A stretch of 64,000 nt of DNA from Paguma larvata. Its lineage: Eukaryota > Chordata > Mammalia > Carnivora > Viverridae. A model generated the notes under the pieces. That model saw only the letters and a list, made by a program, of their open reading frames with translations, was not told the origin of the DNA and made no database searches. The stretch is taken from NCBI GenBank assembly GCA_030068075.1, contig CM057835.1, positions 42,700,215 to 42,764,214 on the forward strand, written 5' to 3'. Both the position numbers and the translations under genes were made by a program. Below are positions 35,260 through 46,327 of this stretch, in pieces; position 1 is the stretch's first letter; each line of letters starts with the position of its first letter.

Positions 35260-36381
35260 TCCACCTGGACTGATCTAATAATTGCTTGTTCTGCTGTCCA
35301 CAGGTCCATGGCGCACGATGAACCTCCTTTTTTTTTTTTTTTTTGTCTTCAGGGTTCTATTTTCTCCTTGTGTCTTTTCCATTTCTCAACAGTAAACTGT
35401 GTCTAAAAGACACAGTGGCATAAAAGTATCAGTGAAAGAGTCATCATCATGAGTTCATAAAGTTGAATAAATAAAATCAAATGCCAAATTCTAGCAACTC
35501 TGTGATCGCCTCTGGGTTTCAGATAGGCATTTCAGGTCCCCTCATTCTCCAGATCCTTCTCTGTTTTAGTAGGTGGTCTCTCAAGGACACTCGAATATTT
35601 TCATAGTTGCTCACATTTTCCCCATTTTCTGGCAGAAAAGAATCCAATGATACGACAACATAAAGGAACAGTTTATGGATAACAATATTTATTATGCTAG
35701 TTTTTCTTGGATGGAGTTTCAGAGAATGGTAATGATTGATATGTATGGGAAGTGAATGATACTTTCCATCCTTGAAAGCGCTCTCTACTTCTAGGCTAAC
35801 TTTAGGGATGCAGATTCTGCTATGGACACCAGCCATCCTGAGACACAAGCACCCCTCTTTGTGTCCCACATCCCTCTGAAGTCCTCTTCGATCATTGGGG
35901 GTAAAACGATCTCCCTTTCTTGTTATTTTTGTTGAGTGAGAAACTCCACGTTATTGCAGCTCCAAGTCTGGCAGCATAAAACTGAGCCCAGCAATCCCTG
36001 TAATTTGTGATGTTGGAAGGTGCTGGGTATCAAAAAATATTGACTGATTTTTTCAACTTACGCCCAGAGTGGAGAAAGTTAGAGAATTGGAATGGAATTG
36101 GAATCAGAAGGATTAGTCTTTACATTCTGTAAAAACTCCCCAGGTGATTCTTATTTGACCCAACTCTTAATTCCCCAAGAACCACTCTGTAGATGCAACC
36201 CTGCCTCTAAATCAAAATGAGAGTACTTTAAAGAAAGCAAATTTGGAATCAATGTATGGTCTACTATTAAATACAATTTGTAGTCCAAACTCTTAACGAA
36301 TTTAGAACAGACCCACACATCCACCTGGACTGATCTAATTGCTTGTTCTGCTGTCCACAGTTCCATGGCGCACGATGAACC
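35260..36381 (-). pseudogene. Candidate retrocopy flanked by 62-65 bp direct repeats
   Basis: The segment 35260-35324 recurs at 36320-36381, differing by one base and a 3-base indel (it spans tccacctggactgatctaat to gcgcacgatgaacc). Just inside the left copy is an 18-base T run (about 35327-35344), which on the minus strand is a terminal poly(A). Direct repeats plus a terminal poly(A) are the structure of an L1-mobilised RNA copy about 1 kb long on the minus strand. The parent is unknown. An open frame of 116 codons (35869-35519, minus) has no known relative, and no AATAAA lies near the tail. The duplication is unusually long and the end site is not a canonical TTTT/AA, so a simple segmental duplication is the alternative. 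Confidence 0.5.
36090..36195 (+). mobile_element. MER5A-like DNA-transposon fragment
   Basis: The words 'ggaatcagaaggattagtct', 'actccccaggtgattcttat' and 'aagaaccactctgtag' follow the MER5A (hAT-Charlie) pattern. It lies inside the interval between the two long direct repeats, so it belonged to the source sequence of that copy. Confidence 0.55.
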
Positions 36382-37144
36382 AAGGTCAAGTCCTGAGTAG
36401 AAGCTGCAGATCTCATGGAAAATGTAAGTTAAGGGGCAGGAGACATGATGCCCCAGTTCAGGTTGTTGAGGCCATGGCTAGCTACCCTCTATTTCTTATT
36501 CCCTAATACTTTTCTCAGAATAATACCTTTGAGTATATAATTTATCTTGCTTAGTTTGGGCTCAAAAGTGAATTTGAGAGAGAAAGTCTCCAGTGAAATT
36601 CAGTATGTGTTAAAGTTATGCTGCTTTGAGCAGCTGAATTGTCTTTGCTTCAAGAACAAACCTGCAGAATTTGCTTCAGAGTATACCACCAGACATCTAC
36701 GGCTTGACTTTGACCCCAGAAGGGTTTATTCTGAATGTCAAATTTATGTGGACATTCTAATATGGGCAATGATAAATGATTAATGAAATTGTAACAAAAT
36801 ATTTCTTGCCTACCAGATTGCTCAAAGCATAATATAGATATGACCTAATGAATCTTTCCTCCACACTGAAAAATAGATGAATAGTAAATATTTCCTCCTT
36901 AATTTAATCATGATGTCTTCAGAACAGAGGCCACGAGCAATTTATTGAAGAGCACCGCATAATCAGAGTGAAGCCCAGTAGTTCAGCCAGAAATTTTTCC
37001 AAAAAGGAAGAAGGCAGACTTTTAAAATATGTTTTTGTCACTGAATCACAACTTGGGTTTTAGTGTTGGATAGTTTGTGAGCTACTCAGAAGAAAAACAT
37101 ATGTCTTTGTGCCCAAGTACCTGTTATGCTGTCAGGTACTAGAT
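36382..37144. other. Single-copy DNA
   Basis: No transposon recognised. A 78-codon plus-strand frame (36547-36783) has no known relative. Confidence 0.45.
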
Positions 37145-37156
37145 AAAACAAGCAAA

Positions 37157-37390
37157 GGGGCGCCTGGGTGGCTCAGTCGGTTAAGCGGCCGACTTCGGCT
37201 CAGGTCATGATCTCACGGTCTGTGAGTTCGAGCCCCGCATCGGGCTCTGTGCTGATGGCTCATCAGAGCCTGGAGCCTGCTTCGGATTCTGTGTCTCCCT
37301 CTCTCTCTGCCCTTCCCCTGCTCATGCTCTATCTCTATGTCTCTCAAAAATAAATAAACGTTAAAGAAAATTAAAAAAAAATTAAAAAAA
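37157..37390 (+). mobile_element. CAN-SINE, young
   Basis: Close to consensus, CpGs intact (gcggccgacttcgg, cgagccccgcatcggg). A 3-base insertion gives ggctcatcagagcc. Compound A-tail with interruptions. Flanks 'aaaacaagcaaa' (37145-37156) and 'aaaacacaagcaaa' (37391-37404) fit a TSD. Confidence 0.95.
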
Positions 37391-37696
37391 AAAACACAAG
37401 CAAATAACAAAAAAAAAAAAAATGAGGCGGACTTTTGGCTTGCTATTATCAAGTTTTCAAAAACGAAGGCCTAGATACTTTCTGGCGTTCCTAGGTTTAA
37501 TAATCACCTGAGTAGAGTGCTAAGGTGAGAATTTGGATGGGAATATTCTGGAGCGCTTACCAATGAGCAGTTTGGAATATTTTATGGTCAGGTAAGTGGC
37601 GGATAAAAATCACCCTTCAAAAAGCCTATCATCAAAAGCTAGCTAATTATAATTTTTATGCTGGTTTGATTAAAAAAAAGAAAAAAAAACTACAGA

Positions 37697-37904
37697 GGGG
37701 CGCCTGAGTGGCTCAGTCGGTTAAGCATGGGACTTCAGCTCAGGTCATGATCTGCAGTTCGTGGGTTTCAGACCCGCATGACAGCGGGTCTGTGCTGACA
37801 GCTCGGAGCCTGGATCTTGCTTTGGATTCTGTGTCTCCCTCTCTCTGCCCTTCCCCTGCTCATGCTCTCTCTCTGTGTCTGTCTCTGTCTCTCTCTCTCT
37901 CATT
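37697..37904 (+). mobile_element. CAN-SINE lacking its A-tail
   Basis: Head gggcgcctgagtggctcagt and full body to '(TC)n' at about 37903, then directly unrelated sequence (atttttaggtggttataaat). No A-tail and no TSD, so the 3' end was lost by deletion or the copy is a recombination product. Confidence 0.92.
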
Positions 37905-38419
37905 TTTAGGTGGTTATAAATTTTGTGGTGATTTGGGTGATAGAAAATGGGGGTGGCCAGGAGAAGAAAATACCCAATAACTTTTTCAAAGCAAAAGCTA
38001 TTTTCTGTAACAAATAAATATAAAGAATTTCTTTGCCTTCTATCTCTCAATTTGATTTCTTGTTCCTCTATCCCCCATCACAGTCTCCCCTCCCCCCTAC
38101 CTGCCCATGCTTGTCTTTTCCTTCTCTCTAACAATTCAATACCAGGGAAGGCTCTGGCTCCTTACTCACCTACATCAGGAATTAGATGAGATGGATTAGA
38201 TTATACTTGAGCTTTGGATGCTTGAATATTTTGACTTCTCACTTCAATTTATGAAACTCCTGAAAATTATATATACTTATTTCTAGTATGACATACATTT
38301 CTTTATTTCTAGTATAAGCCATACATTTAAATTCCGGTGTAACTTACATCCTCATGAGGTGAGGGTGTTTGGAATCCTCTGGATGCAGGAGTGTTTACCT
38401 CTGTGCAATCACTGAAGAA
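37905..38419. other. Single-copy DNA
   Basis: Contains an imperfect 25-base tandem duplication at 38280-38330 (ttctagtatgacatacattt versus ttctagtataagccatacat). No gene recognised. Confidence 0.45.
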
Positions 38420-39180
38420 ACTTTAACTGACTTTCCAGTTTAACAGTCCGCTACAGTTTAGCTTAACCAGCCTATTGCTATGGTCGGATGATGAACTTCC
38501 ACAGAAACTGGCTTCTGTGCGAGCTGCCTGTAACAGGAGGAAAGGAGCGACGGCACAGACATCAGGCATGGTGGACTGCAGGGAGGCGTCCGCTGATGCT
38601 TTATTTGCTACCATTGAGGCCTGCACTCATCTTCGTAGAAACGACCAACTTCTAGAAAGCATAATCCCGATGAGTGCATTTCTGAGAAAACCGCTTGATT
38701 AAGGAGTGTTTTTTTCTTTTTAAGCACTCATGGTATATCTTTATTGTTCGATTTTAAAATCATTGACTCTTTTAACTCTTGCTGTTTTTCTCATTTGAGT
38801 AAACCTTAACAATCCTGAATAGAAGACTTTCCACTTCATGGCATCAAACAGAATGCCTGAAATCTTGGGAGTACTAAAACAATGACGATCAGGAAAAACA
38901 ATTAAAGTGCCATCCATTGATATTATCGGCTGAGGTGTTTGATCAGCCCCAAGCCTATTTATAATTAACTTAATTAATGCAGTTGACACCAGCATGTGGT
39001 AAGCACTGTGCAGGGAGAGGGTGAAAGGAGACAAGAGAAAAAGGGCACTGACCTCAGCCTCCACGGTCATGCGACAAAGAGAAGAAAGAATAAAATGGTA
39101 GAAAGAACATAATACGGCCAGAGCACTAAAGAGAAGCAATAATTTCTGCTTGCAAGATCTCATGGAGAATAAATCATTCA
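38420..39180. promoter_or_regulatory. Candidate conserved non-coding element
   Basis: About 760 bases without repeats. The left part (38430-38700) keeps several CpGs and mixed composition in an otherwise CpG-poor region. The right part contains, on the minus strand, gcattaattaagttaattat followed by aaataggcttggggctgatc: overlapping TAAT homeodomain cores, an HNF1-like half site and a MEF2-like ttataaatag. A 146-codon minus-strand frame (39181-38741) crosses it but has no recognisable homology and is of chance length. The minus strand also has AATAAA (plus TTTATT near 38741) with an A-rich run about 20 bases later. Confidence 0.45.
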
Positions 39181-39195
39181 CTCAGTGTAATTTCA

Positions 39196-39300
39196 TACAT
39201 CTTTACAGATGCCAGTTATATGCCAAGCTCTGTGCCAGGTGCTAGGACTGCAAGAGCCTATAAAGCCTCCCTGAAAAGCTCTCAGAGTCCAACCGGGAAA
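39196..39300 (-). mobile_element. MIR-like fragment
   Basis: 'tatatgccaagctctgtgcc' and 'aggtgctaggactgcaagag' resemble the reverse MIR/L2-associated end (tgtgccaggcactgtgctagg). Short and diverged. Confidence 0.4.
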
Positions 39301-39589
39301 TAGGGAAACAAACAGACAGGCAGGCAGGAATGGAGGCACAAGAGAACATGGCCCATCTTCAGGAATTATTATTAATTATCCCTGAGCTATACATTGAAAC
39401 AAGAGGAAGTGATTGGAAATGTATGTATGAGCCAGATGAAAGACATCCTTTTCTGTCGTGCAAATGACTTGAACTTCAACACTAAAATATAACATTTTAT
39501 GCTTAAGATAGGCCATTTCCAGCATTAGAGTGAGTCCAAAATATTTATCCATCCTCCTCTCATAAAATGTATATTACGTGTTTTATGTT

Positions 39590-39705
39590 TTAACTCACTG
39601 TCTCTTGCCATATTCTAAATTCCTTCAAGGTAATCAATCTATCTTGATCACCATACCTCATCCATAGCGGGTGTAATGTAAATATTGTTTGAACTTAATT
39701 GATTA
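39590..39705 (+). mobile_element. L2 3'-end fragment
   Basis: The order 'ctgtctcttgccatattcta', 'ttccttcaaggtaatcaatc', 'gatcaccatacctcatccat', 'taaatattgtttgaactt' fits the L2 terminal region. Confidence 0.5.
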
Positions 39706-39954
39706 TCAGCACAAAATTATTTTGGAGAAAAAAATATTTAACACAGACCAACTATACCAACTACTTCCTATACAGTAGTTTTCAAAAAGAGCTGGTATTT
39801 GCTGAAATCAAATGTGCTTTTTTTCTCTAGACAGATATTTGCTGGAAATACAGCCCGACTGCAAGCATAATTGCTTCTATAATTCTAGAACTAGCAGTGA
39901 ATAAAAATTAGAATAAGTAATAAACAGCAAATAGTTTGCCATTATTAAATAGTC

Positions 39955-40161
39955 CTTTTTTTTTAATTTTTAGAGAGAGAGCAGGAAAGGGGCAAAGGGA
40001 GAGAGAGAGAGAGAGAGAGGAAGAATCCCAAGCAGGTTTCCTGCTCGGTGCAGATGCTCAGTGTGGAGCTCACCCCTGAGGCTCTCCCACGACTCTGGGG
40101 CCATGACCCCAGCTGAAATCAAGAGTCAGACGCTCAAACGACTGAGCCACCCAGGTGCCCC
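39955..40161 (-). mobile_element. CAN-SINE, older
   Basis: Reverse copy with (GA)n body, altered centre (cccctgaggctctcccacga) and head gagccacccaggtgcccc. TSD taaatagtc at 39946-39954 and 40162-40170. Confidence 0.92.
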
Positions 40162-40370
40162 TAAATAGTCTCATTTTTATGGAAGATTTGGTGGCATGTT
40201 TATGTATCAGCCATGGAGAAAACACCCTAAAGTCTTTATCCATTGCAGGCTTTTTAAATAAGAAATTGTAATACCTGAATATTATCAGGGAATCCAAATG
40301 ATGTAGTTCCTTTTCTCATGATTTAAAGACTCTTACTTTAACTAGTCATGATTCTGGTGGTTAAAAATTA

Positions 40371-40492
40371 GGATGCCTGGGTGGTTAAGTTGTTAAATCG
40401 GTTAAGCGACCAGCACTTGATTTCGGCTCAGGTTATGATCACAAGGTGCATGAGATTGAGCCCCATGTCAGGTTCTGCACTGTTAGCACAGG

Positions 40493-40541
<49 letters not shown>

Positions 40542-40595
40542 GCCCCTCCACTGCTCACGCTGTCTCTCAAAATAAGTAAATAAACTTAAAAAATT
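40371..40595 (+). mobile_element. CAN-SINE with (TC)n expansion
   Basis: Head gatgcctgggtggttaagtt with a small internal duplication (gttaagttgttaaatcggtt), and an expanded (TC)n at about 40495-40532. Tail aaaataagtaaataaactta. The A-rich flanks make the TSD uncertain. Confidence 0.92.
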
Positions 40596-41616
40596 CTGGA
40601 CCAGCTAATAGTATCCCACTTTTAAATTGTGTTACCTACGTTATTTGGGATACTCCATCCTTGCCCCAGTTTAACTATCAGTGTGCTCCTTAGGATTCCA
40701 GAGGATACATGAAGGAAATGCACACCAGACATAACCTTTACACTTCCTGAGTTTCATCCCTGAATCTCTGGCTGGGCGCATACTCTGCTGAGCTACGTTT
40801 CCCCGTGGGTGCAGTACAAAGGTCCGCTTCATTAAAAGCGGACATGAGAAACCTAGCCCCTGCCTTCATTTTTCTGAACCCTTCCCTGGTTTTCACTCCA
40901 CTTTCCAACAGAGAGGGCACCTACTATACTGGCTACATACAGCAGCTATTTTAAAGGGGTTGTCCCAGACCTCTGCCATTCATTTCCCCTCTAAAAGCTA
41001 TACCCCTTAGTAAAGTAGCCTAATCATATGTCCTTGGCATATACTCTTCTTTTGGAGTGAGAGGAGTCCTTGATTCAGGCTGAGAGATGAAAGAACAGCC
41101 AACTCGAACCTACTTAGAATCGGTGTCAGAGCTGGAAAGGAGTTTTGAAATGGTCCAGATCAATGGTTCTCAGCCTTGACTTTGCCCCAGTGACCGTGAA
41201 GAAAGCGACACACTCCATCAGTAACGTGGACAGTGGTGTCGAGTGAAGAGACTCTTTGGAAGCCCGCACGGAGAGGACCTTACAGGACCTTGCAGGGTAA
41301 TAGAGGACTTGCCTAAGTTTAAAAGACCAGCCTGCCACCAATGCCCTGCAGGACATTCTGCGACATTGGTTGCCACAGAACTGCTTGGGGGTTGGGAGTA
41401 GGGGACATTCGTGGATTGTTTTAAACAATCTTCTCTATTTAGAGAGGAGAAACGGAAGCTCGGAAAGGTTATAAGATTTGTTCTCATTCCACAGCTAGTT
41501 ACTGACTGACTCAGATACAGAAACTGTAAATCTTACCTCCTTAAATGATTTTATAATGCACTCTACTACATCTTTATTAAATTTAGATTTTGTATAGCAT
41601 TTTTCTGTGCTTGGTT
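40596..41616. other. Mostly single-copy DNA
   Basis: Includes a short MER5/MER20-like start at about 41158-41210 (atcaatggttctcagccttg) and a weak reverse MIR-like stretch near 41440-41515. No coding gene; overlapping minus-strand frames near 41126-41487 have no known relative. Confidence 0.4.
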
Positions 41617-41671
41617 AGAAGGAAGGAAGGAAGGAAAGGAGGGAAGGAATATGGAAGGGAAGGAAGGAGGA
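41617..41671 (+). repeat. (GGAA)n purine tract
   Basis: Imperfect GGAA/GGGA repeats over about 55 bases. The minus-strand frames across it are low complexity. GGAA runs can bind ETS factors, but nothing here shows use. Confidence 0.85.
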
Positions 41672-43219
41672 CAAAAGAGGCAAACGACGATAAAATATAA
41701 GGGAACAAACACAGAGGGCAGACACGGCCCAGAGTAGCCTGGCAGCAGAATTCAGACTGAACAATGTGTGTAAGGGCTGCCACACAGGTGAACGGACTCT
41801 GAACACAAGGAACAGAGGGGTTGGTAGACCAACAGTTCACAACGATTACTTGGGAGGATCTTTATCTCCTACAGATCGTATGGCTGAGAAGAATGGCTTT
41901 TCTTAGTACAGGCTCTTCTGTGTGTCAGCATGCTGTTCTCCTAGGAAGTCCCCAGTGGCCCAAAGGGGACAAATAAATGGAGCATCAGCTAGAGGCTTCA
42001 CCTGTCAAACCCCGCCCATTCAGGAGAACTGTTGGAATGCTAAGGTCAGAGTTTCCTTCCTTTTCCTTAAGATTCTTATTTCCCTTCAATGTAAGTAGTC
42101 CAGAGGAAGCACCCAAGGGGGGGTTTGACTGGGGCTGCATGGTGAAAGCAGGAAGCTACTATCTGCGAGGGGCAATGATTAAAGAGAGTTACCTCTGAAA
42201 GTGGAGCAATTCCAGAAGACTTTGAGCAGCCCGTGCACTGAAGATGAACACAACATCGTGTACATTTCTGCCTAACTTTGACCCTGCTCGGAAGGAAGTC
42301 CTTGCCACCCATTTCCAGTTCAAGCAAAAAAAAAAAAAAAGAAAAGAAAAAAAAAAAGATTGCTTTTTGTTCAAGAGTCATGGAGAAACTGAAAAATAAC
42401 TGAGGTGGAAATGTTGAAAAGAGTGTTGTTTTGGGGAGTATAAAAAATACACACTTTCTGGATTAAATGTGTCCTTGAGTTTATTTTGTTTTATTCTATG
42501 CCTACTCATAATCCGAATATATCCCAATATCTTGTTAGAATTAATGTTTGTTAAGTACTATGTTCTTGTCCCTATGCAGATGTTTTACTTACTTTTTTCA
42601 CTTTTTGCGGGGGAGCAGGGTCCATCCAACATCTCCTTCCCTGTTTCATTCAAAGAACTGCCCTGCCTCCTTTCATGTGATCCGGGGTCTGCCATACTGG
42701 TATGTCACATTCGGCTATCATTTTCCTCTCTGTTCAAGTCCCTATTCCTGTTCCAATTTACCCCTCAAGCTTACCCTCGACATATATCCCCATGCCCCAA
42801 GTGAGAGTTGATGGATTCTCTCCCAATAATATGAATGTTGAAGAGGGACGCACAAGGGCACAAAAAGACAAGGGCACTAATATCCTCATGCCGGGAGTCT
42901 GCAGCGTGGTCTGTGGCTCTTACTGTTGAGATCTTCAAAGCTACCCCAGCACCCAGCTTCCCTGAGGCCTGTTTCCTCTTCTTTTGACTCACTGAGCCCT
43001 GGTAGGTTCCAATTAATTCCCCCTTTTTGGCTTAAATTAGTCAGATATTACTCTTTCAAACAGAAGAACCACTTTGCATATACAATTGCACGAATAGAGA
43101 GGTTAAATAAAGTCACATGCTTGCTAAGATGTTTATGGAACACTACATTTTCAAAAGAAACTTCCATTGCTGATTTGTTGATGTGTCAGACTACTTGTGT
43201 TCTTTTTTTCTTCTTCTTT
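41672..43219. other. Single-copy DNA with an A-rich run
   Basis: An interrupted A run at 42326-42358 has no AATAAA within 40 bases upstream and no matching flanks, so a retrocopy is not supported. Otherwise no repeat or gene recognised. Confidence 0.4.
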
Positions 43220-43438
43220 TTAAATTTTTTTTCAACATTTATTCATTTTTGAGGGACAGAGAGAGACAGAGTACGAACGGGGGAAGGGCAGTGAGAGAGG
43301 GAGACACAGAATCCAAAGCAGTCTCCAGCTCTGAATTGTCAGCACCAAGCCCTTCGCGGGGCTTGAACTCATGGTCCTTGAGATCATGAACAGAGTTGAA
43401 GTCGGGCACTTGACTGAGTGATACACCCAGATGCCCCA
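43220..43438 (-). mobile_element. CAN-SINE
   Basis: Reverse copy, tail aaattttttttcaacattta, head gatacacccagatgcccc. TSD cttcttcttt at 43210-43219 and 43439-43448. Confidence 0.92.
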
Positions 43439-43448
43439 CTTCTTCTTT

Positions 43449-45062
43449 AACATAGTCATCTCATTCTTCTATTCCTTTAGTTAAACCAACTTCAGTGCCA
43501 GAAATGAAAAGATTGTCTTTGACCACCTTGAGAAACACTCTAATATTCATTTTAAGTATATAAATGAAATCCAGTATAAAATTCTGATTACCTTTTCTGG
43601 TGAGCTCTGGGGTGGCAGGCATATTTCTAAAATGTGATTGCTTCCACTTGAAAGGATTTTGTTCCTTCTTTGGTGTCCTCAAAGCACCATTTCTTCTTTA
43701 CCATTCTGCATTAAACACTCAAAGCTACTCTTTTCATTTCCCAAAGTTTTTTGAAAAACATACTTGATTTGAAATAGGCCCTTCGAGTAGAGCAATGACT
43801 GGATATAGATATTGAGGAGTGTTGGCTAATTCTTCCATTTTTTGTTCTTGTTCTTGTAAATTAGCAAACGCATTTCTGATTATGACCCTTAAATCAAAAG
43901 TAAATGTTGGATAAATTCAACATTATAAATAATTCAGGAAGTAGGATGTCTAATTTTATCTTTCTTTACAAGATAACATGCTGACATTGCTGTATTCAGG
44001 AAGGCTCATTTAAGTAGGTATGATTACAGAGAGTCTTCATTAAGGGACTATTAATACTTTTCTTTATCTTTAGAAAAGATTCACTGAATTTTTTTCCCAA
44101 CAAAAAATGATATTTTTGATATTGGAAACAACAAATATTCTGAGAGAGATATAAATTTAACATATTACTTTGGAGTCATCCTTTCTGCCGCATAGTCCTT
44201 ACTCGGTTTATAGAATGTTAACAATGTGTAACAACAGATCTACTTTCGTGACAAATCTCTGTGTAATGCCAAGCATAGTTGAGAAGTTCATAGAAAATTT
44301 GCTGGGTAGCCATTCTAAGTCCCCTCGTTCATCCAGAGAATTTGGGGTAAAGAAAATCGCGGATATAACTGAATAAATAAAACACGACTATTCAATACCT
44401 CCTGCCCAATTTTTTTCCAATAGAGACACAATTCTTTTCATTCATTTCCCAAAGCCTCTACTATTAAAAAGATGGGTAAATTGCAGATTGAAGCTTGTGA
44501 GAGGTGTCTAAACACAAAGAAAAGGAATGATTTCACATTTCTGAGAACCATTGTATTGCCTCTAGAATGAGTTTTACTTTATCATAAATAGCATTTCAAT
44601 TCAACGGAGGTTAGGTAAAAGCAAGAAACAGTAATGTGTTTAGAAATGAAACACCCCAAATGTATACTTAGATGTAATTCTCTCTATTTTGGTAGTTAAC
44701 CTTAGTAGTAGCTTTCTTTCCTTATAGCTCTTTCTGAGCCTTATAACTCAGAAATATTTTTTCCTTTTGTTCCTTTATATTATCAAATGAAATAAAGGTA
44801 TTATAATAAACTTTTTAGAGACAGTTTCATTATAAATTAAAATGTGTCATATGTGAAAAACTTATCCCTATGATTTGCTTTGATCATGCATATTATCAAA
44901 CTCATTTAAAAACAAAATTATAAATATATATACACTTTCTCAATAGCTAACGTTTCAAATCCAAAATAATTTGGTTATTTCATAAAGCTTTTCTGATATC
45001 TAATATATGGAATTATCTGGAAAACTTGTTTAGGAACCAATTTATTATATCGTACGTGAATC
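43449..45062. other. Single-copy AT-rich DNA
   Basis: No transposon recognised over 1.6 kb. Short frames only. Confidence 0.45.
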
Positions 45063-45078
45063 TTGGATCAAATGATTT

Positions 45079-45190
45079 TTTAAAAGTATTATTCATTTAT
45101 TTAAGTGATCTCTACACCCAACATGAGGCTAGCACTCATGATCCCAAGATGAAGAATCACACTGTCCTCTGACTCAGCCTGCCGGTACCT
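45079..45190 (-). mobile_element. Short CAN-SINE, older subfamily
   Basis: Reverse of the tRNA-type short form: 'aagtgatctctacacccaac', 'atgaggctagcactcatgat', 'tcagcctgccggtacc'. TSD ttggatcaaatgattttt (45063-45080) and ttggatcaactgaatttt (45191-45208), about 16 of 18 identical. Confidence 0.85.
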
Positions 45191-45208
45191 TTGGATCAAC
45201 TGAATTTT

Positions 45209-45514
45209 CTTTTTTTTTTTTTTTAGGTTTCTTGCTGGACTTTTAGAAATTGTGTGCATAACCCAAGAAATAGCCTACAGAGCTAAAGACTGAGCCTTAA
45301 TGAAACCTAAGAACTCTTTACAAAGAGTGCATTTAAAGAGTTCTCTTTTCTTTTCCTAAGTGAAAAGGATATAGTATAGTGTTTGGTTTAATAAATATTC
45401 ATATCCATGTCTTTGGGCTAAATTCAAAGCAAGTGACAGGTAAGTGGATGCAATGAATTCTGCGTTCCCCTGGAGGTGGTTAATAATGACCACGGCTACT
45501 GGCCGTCCAGCACT
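45209..45514. other. Single-copy DNA after a T run
   Basis: An 18-base T run (45210-45226) follows the SINE's right TSD. Nothing else recognised. Confidence 0.4.
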
Positions 45515-45700
45515 GCAGTGTGCCAGGGACCTCCGTGATGCTGTGTTCACATTATCTCATTTAATCCTTTCAACAACCTTATGAGAAACATGGATTTATG
45601 TCATAAGCAATATAAAATGTTAAGCAATAATAAAGTCGTGTGGCTTTTAAGTGGCAGGGCTGTATTTTAATCTGACTCTAGAATTTGTTCTGTTCATTCC
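45515..45700 (-). mobile_element. MIR SINE, reverse
   Basis: Reverse MIR words in order: 'cagtgtgccagggacctccg', 'attatctcatttaatccttt', 'caacaaccttatgagaaaca', 'gtggcttttaagtggcaggg', 'tctgactctagaatttgtt'. Confidence 0.75.
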
Positions 45701-45814
45701 TGGGCTGCAGACTAATTTTGTGTTTGCCTCGTTTTCTCCAAGTATTCTCTACCCTTGATAATTGTGTTATACTCTTCATTTCACAGATCCAGAGTATAAT
45801 AATAGACGGTTTAA

Positions 45815-45935
45815 GGTAATATCAGCTAATACTTACTGAGTCTTTATTGCACTCCCAGTCTTGTTCCAAATGTCTTATCATCCCTATTTTAATGACAGAG
45901 AACAGAGTGTTTACATCTTTTGGCTAAAGAGGAAG
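45815..45935 (-). mobile_element. MIR SINE fragment, reverse
   Basis: 'cagctaatacttactgagtc', 'ttccaaatgtcttatcatcc', 'tattttaatgacagagaaca' follow the reverse MIR order. Confidence 0.55.
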
Positions 45936-45951
45936 ACTAAGAAGAAAGCTC

Positions 45952-46327
45952 TAAGGTGTTGGATTGTGTCGCTTCAAAATCCGTATGTGTGAGTCCTAAC
46001 TCCCAGTACGTCAGAACGTGGTTTTATTTGGAGATAGGTCTTTAAAGAGGTAATGAAATTAGGCCCCAATCCAATACGACAAGTGTCCTTATATGAAGAG
46101 GAAAATTAGACACAGACAAGTGTGGTGGGAAGACCACGAGAAGACAGAGGGCAAAGATGACCATCTACAAGCCAAGGAGCAAGGCCTTGGAGGAGCTAAC
46201 CTTGCTGACAGTTTGATCCCAGACTTCCGGCCTCCAGAACTGTGAGAAGATAAATTCTGCTGCGTCAATTTCTATTGCGTACCTTGTCTGTGGTACTTTG
46301 TTATGGCAGCCCAGCAAACTAATATCG
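45952..46327 (+). mobile_element. MaLR solo LTR (MLT1-like)
   Basis: Expected words in order: 'tcgcttcaaaatccgtatgt', 'gtgtccttatatgaagagga', 'accatctacaagccaaggag', 'cggcctccagaactgtgaga', 'gtggtactttgttatggcag', ending 'cagcaaactaatatcg'. About 375 bp with no internal retroviral sequence alongside. Non-coding. Confidence 0.85.

Noticed and set aside
35519..35869. 116-codon minus-strand frame in the retrocopy candidate
   Set aside because: No known relative, and it does not reach either end; treated as incidental until a parent is found.
37157..37230. tRNA-like A and B box segments in SINE heads
   Set aside because: They are SINE promoters of tRNA descent without an intact cloverleaf; no true tRNA gene was seen.
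38741..39181. 146-codon minus-strand frame, the longest outside simple repeats
   Set aside because: No recognisable domain, and one or two frames of this length are expected by chance in 64 kb of this composition. Kept only as part of a non-coding candidate.
42300..42360. A-rich run at 42326-42358 as a plus-strand retrocopy tail
   Set aside because: No AATAAA within 40 bases upstream and no flanking duplication.
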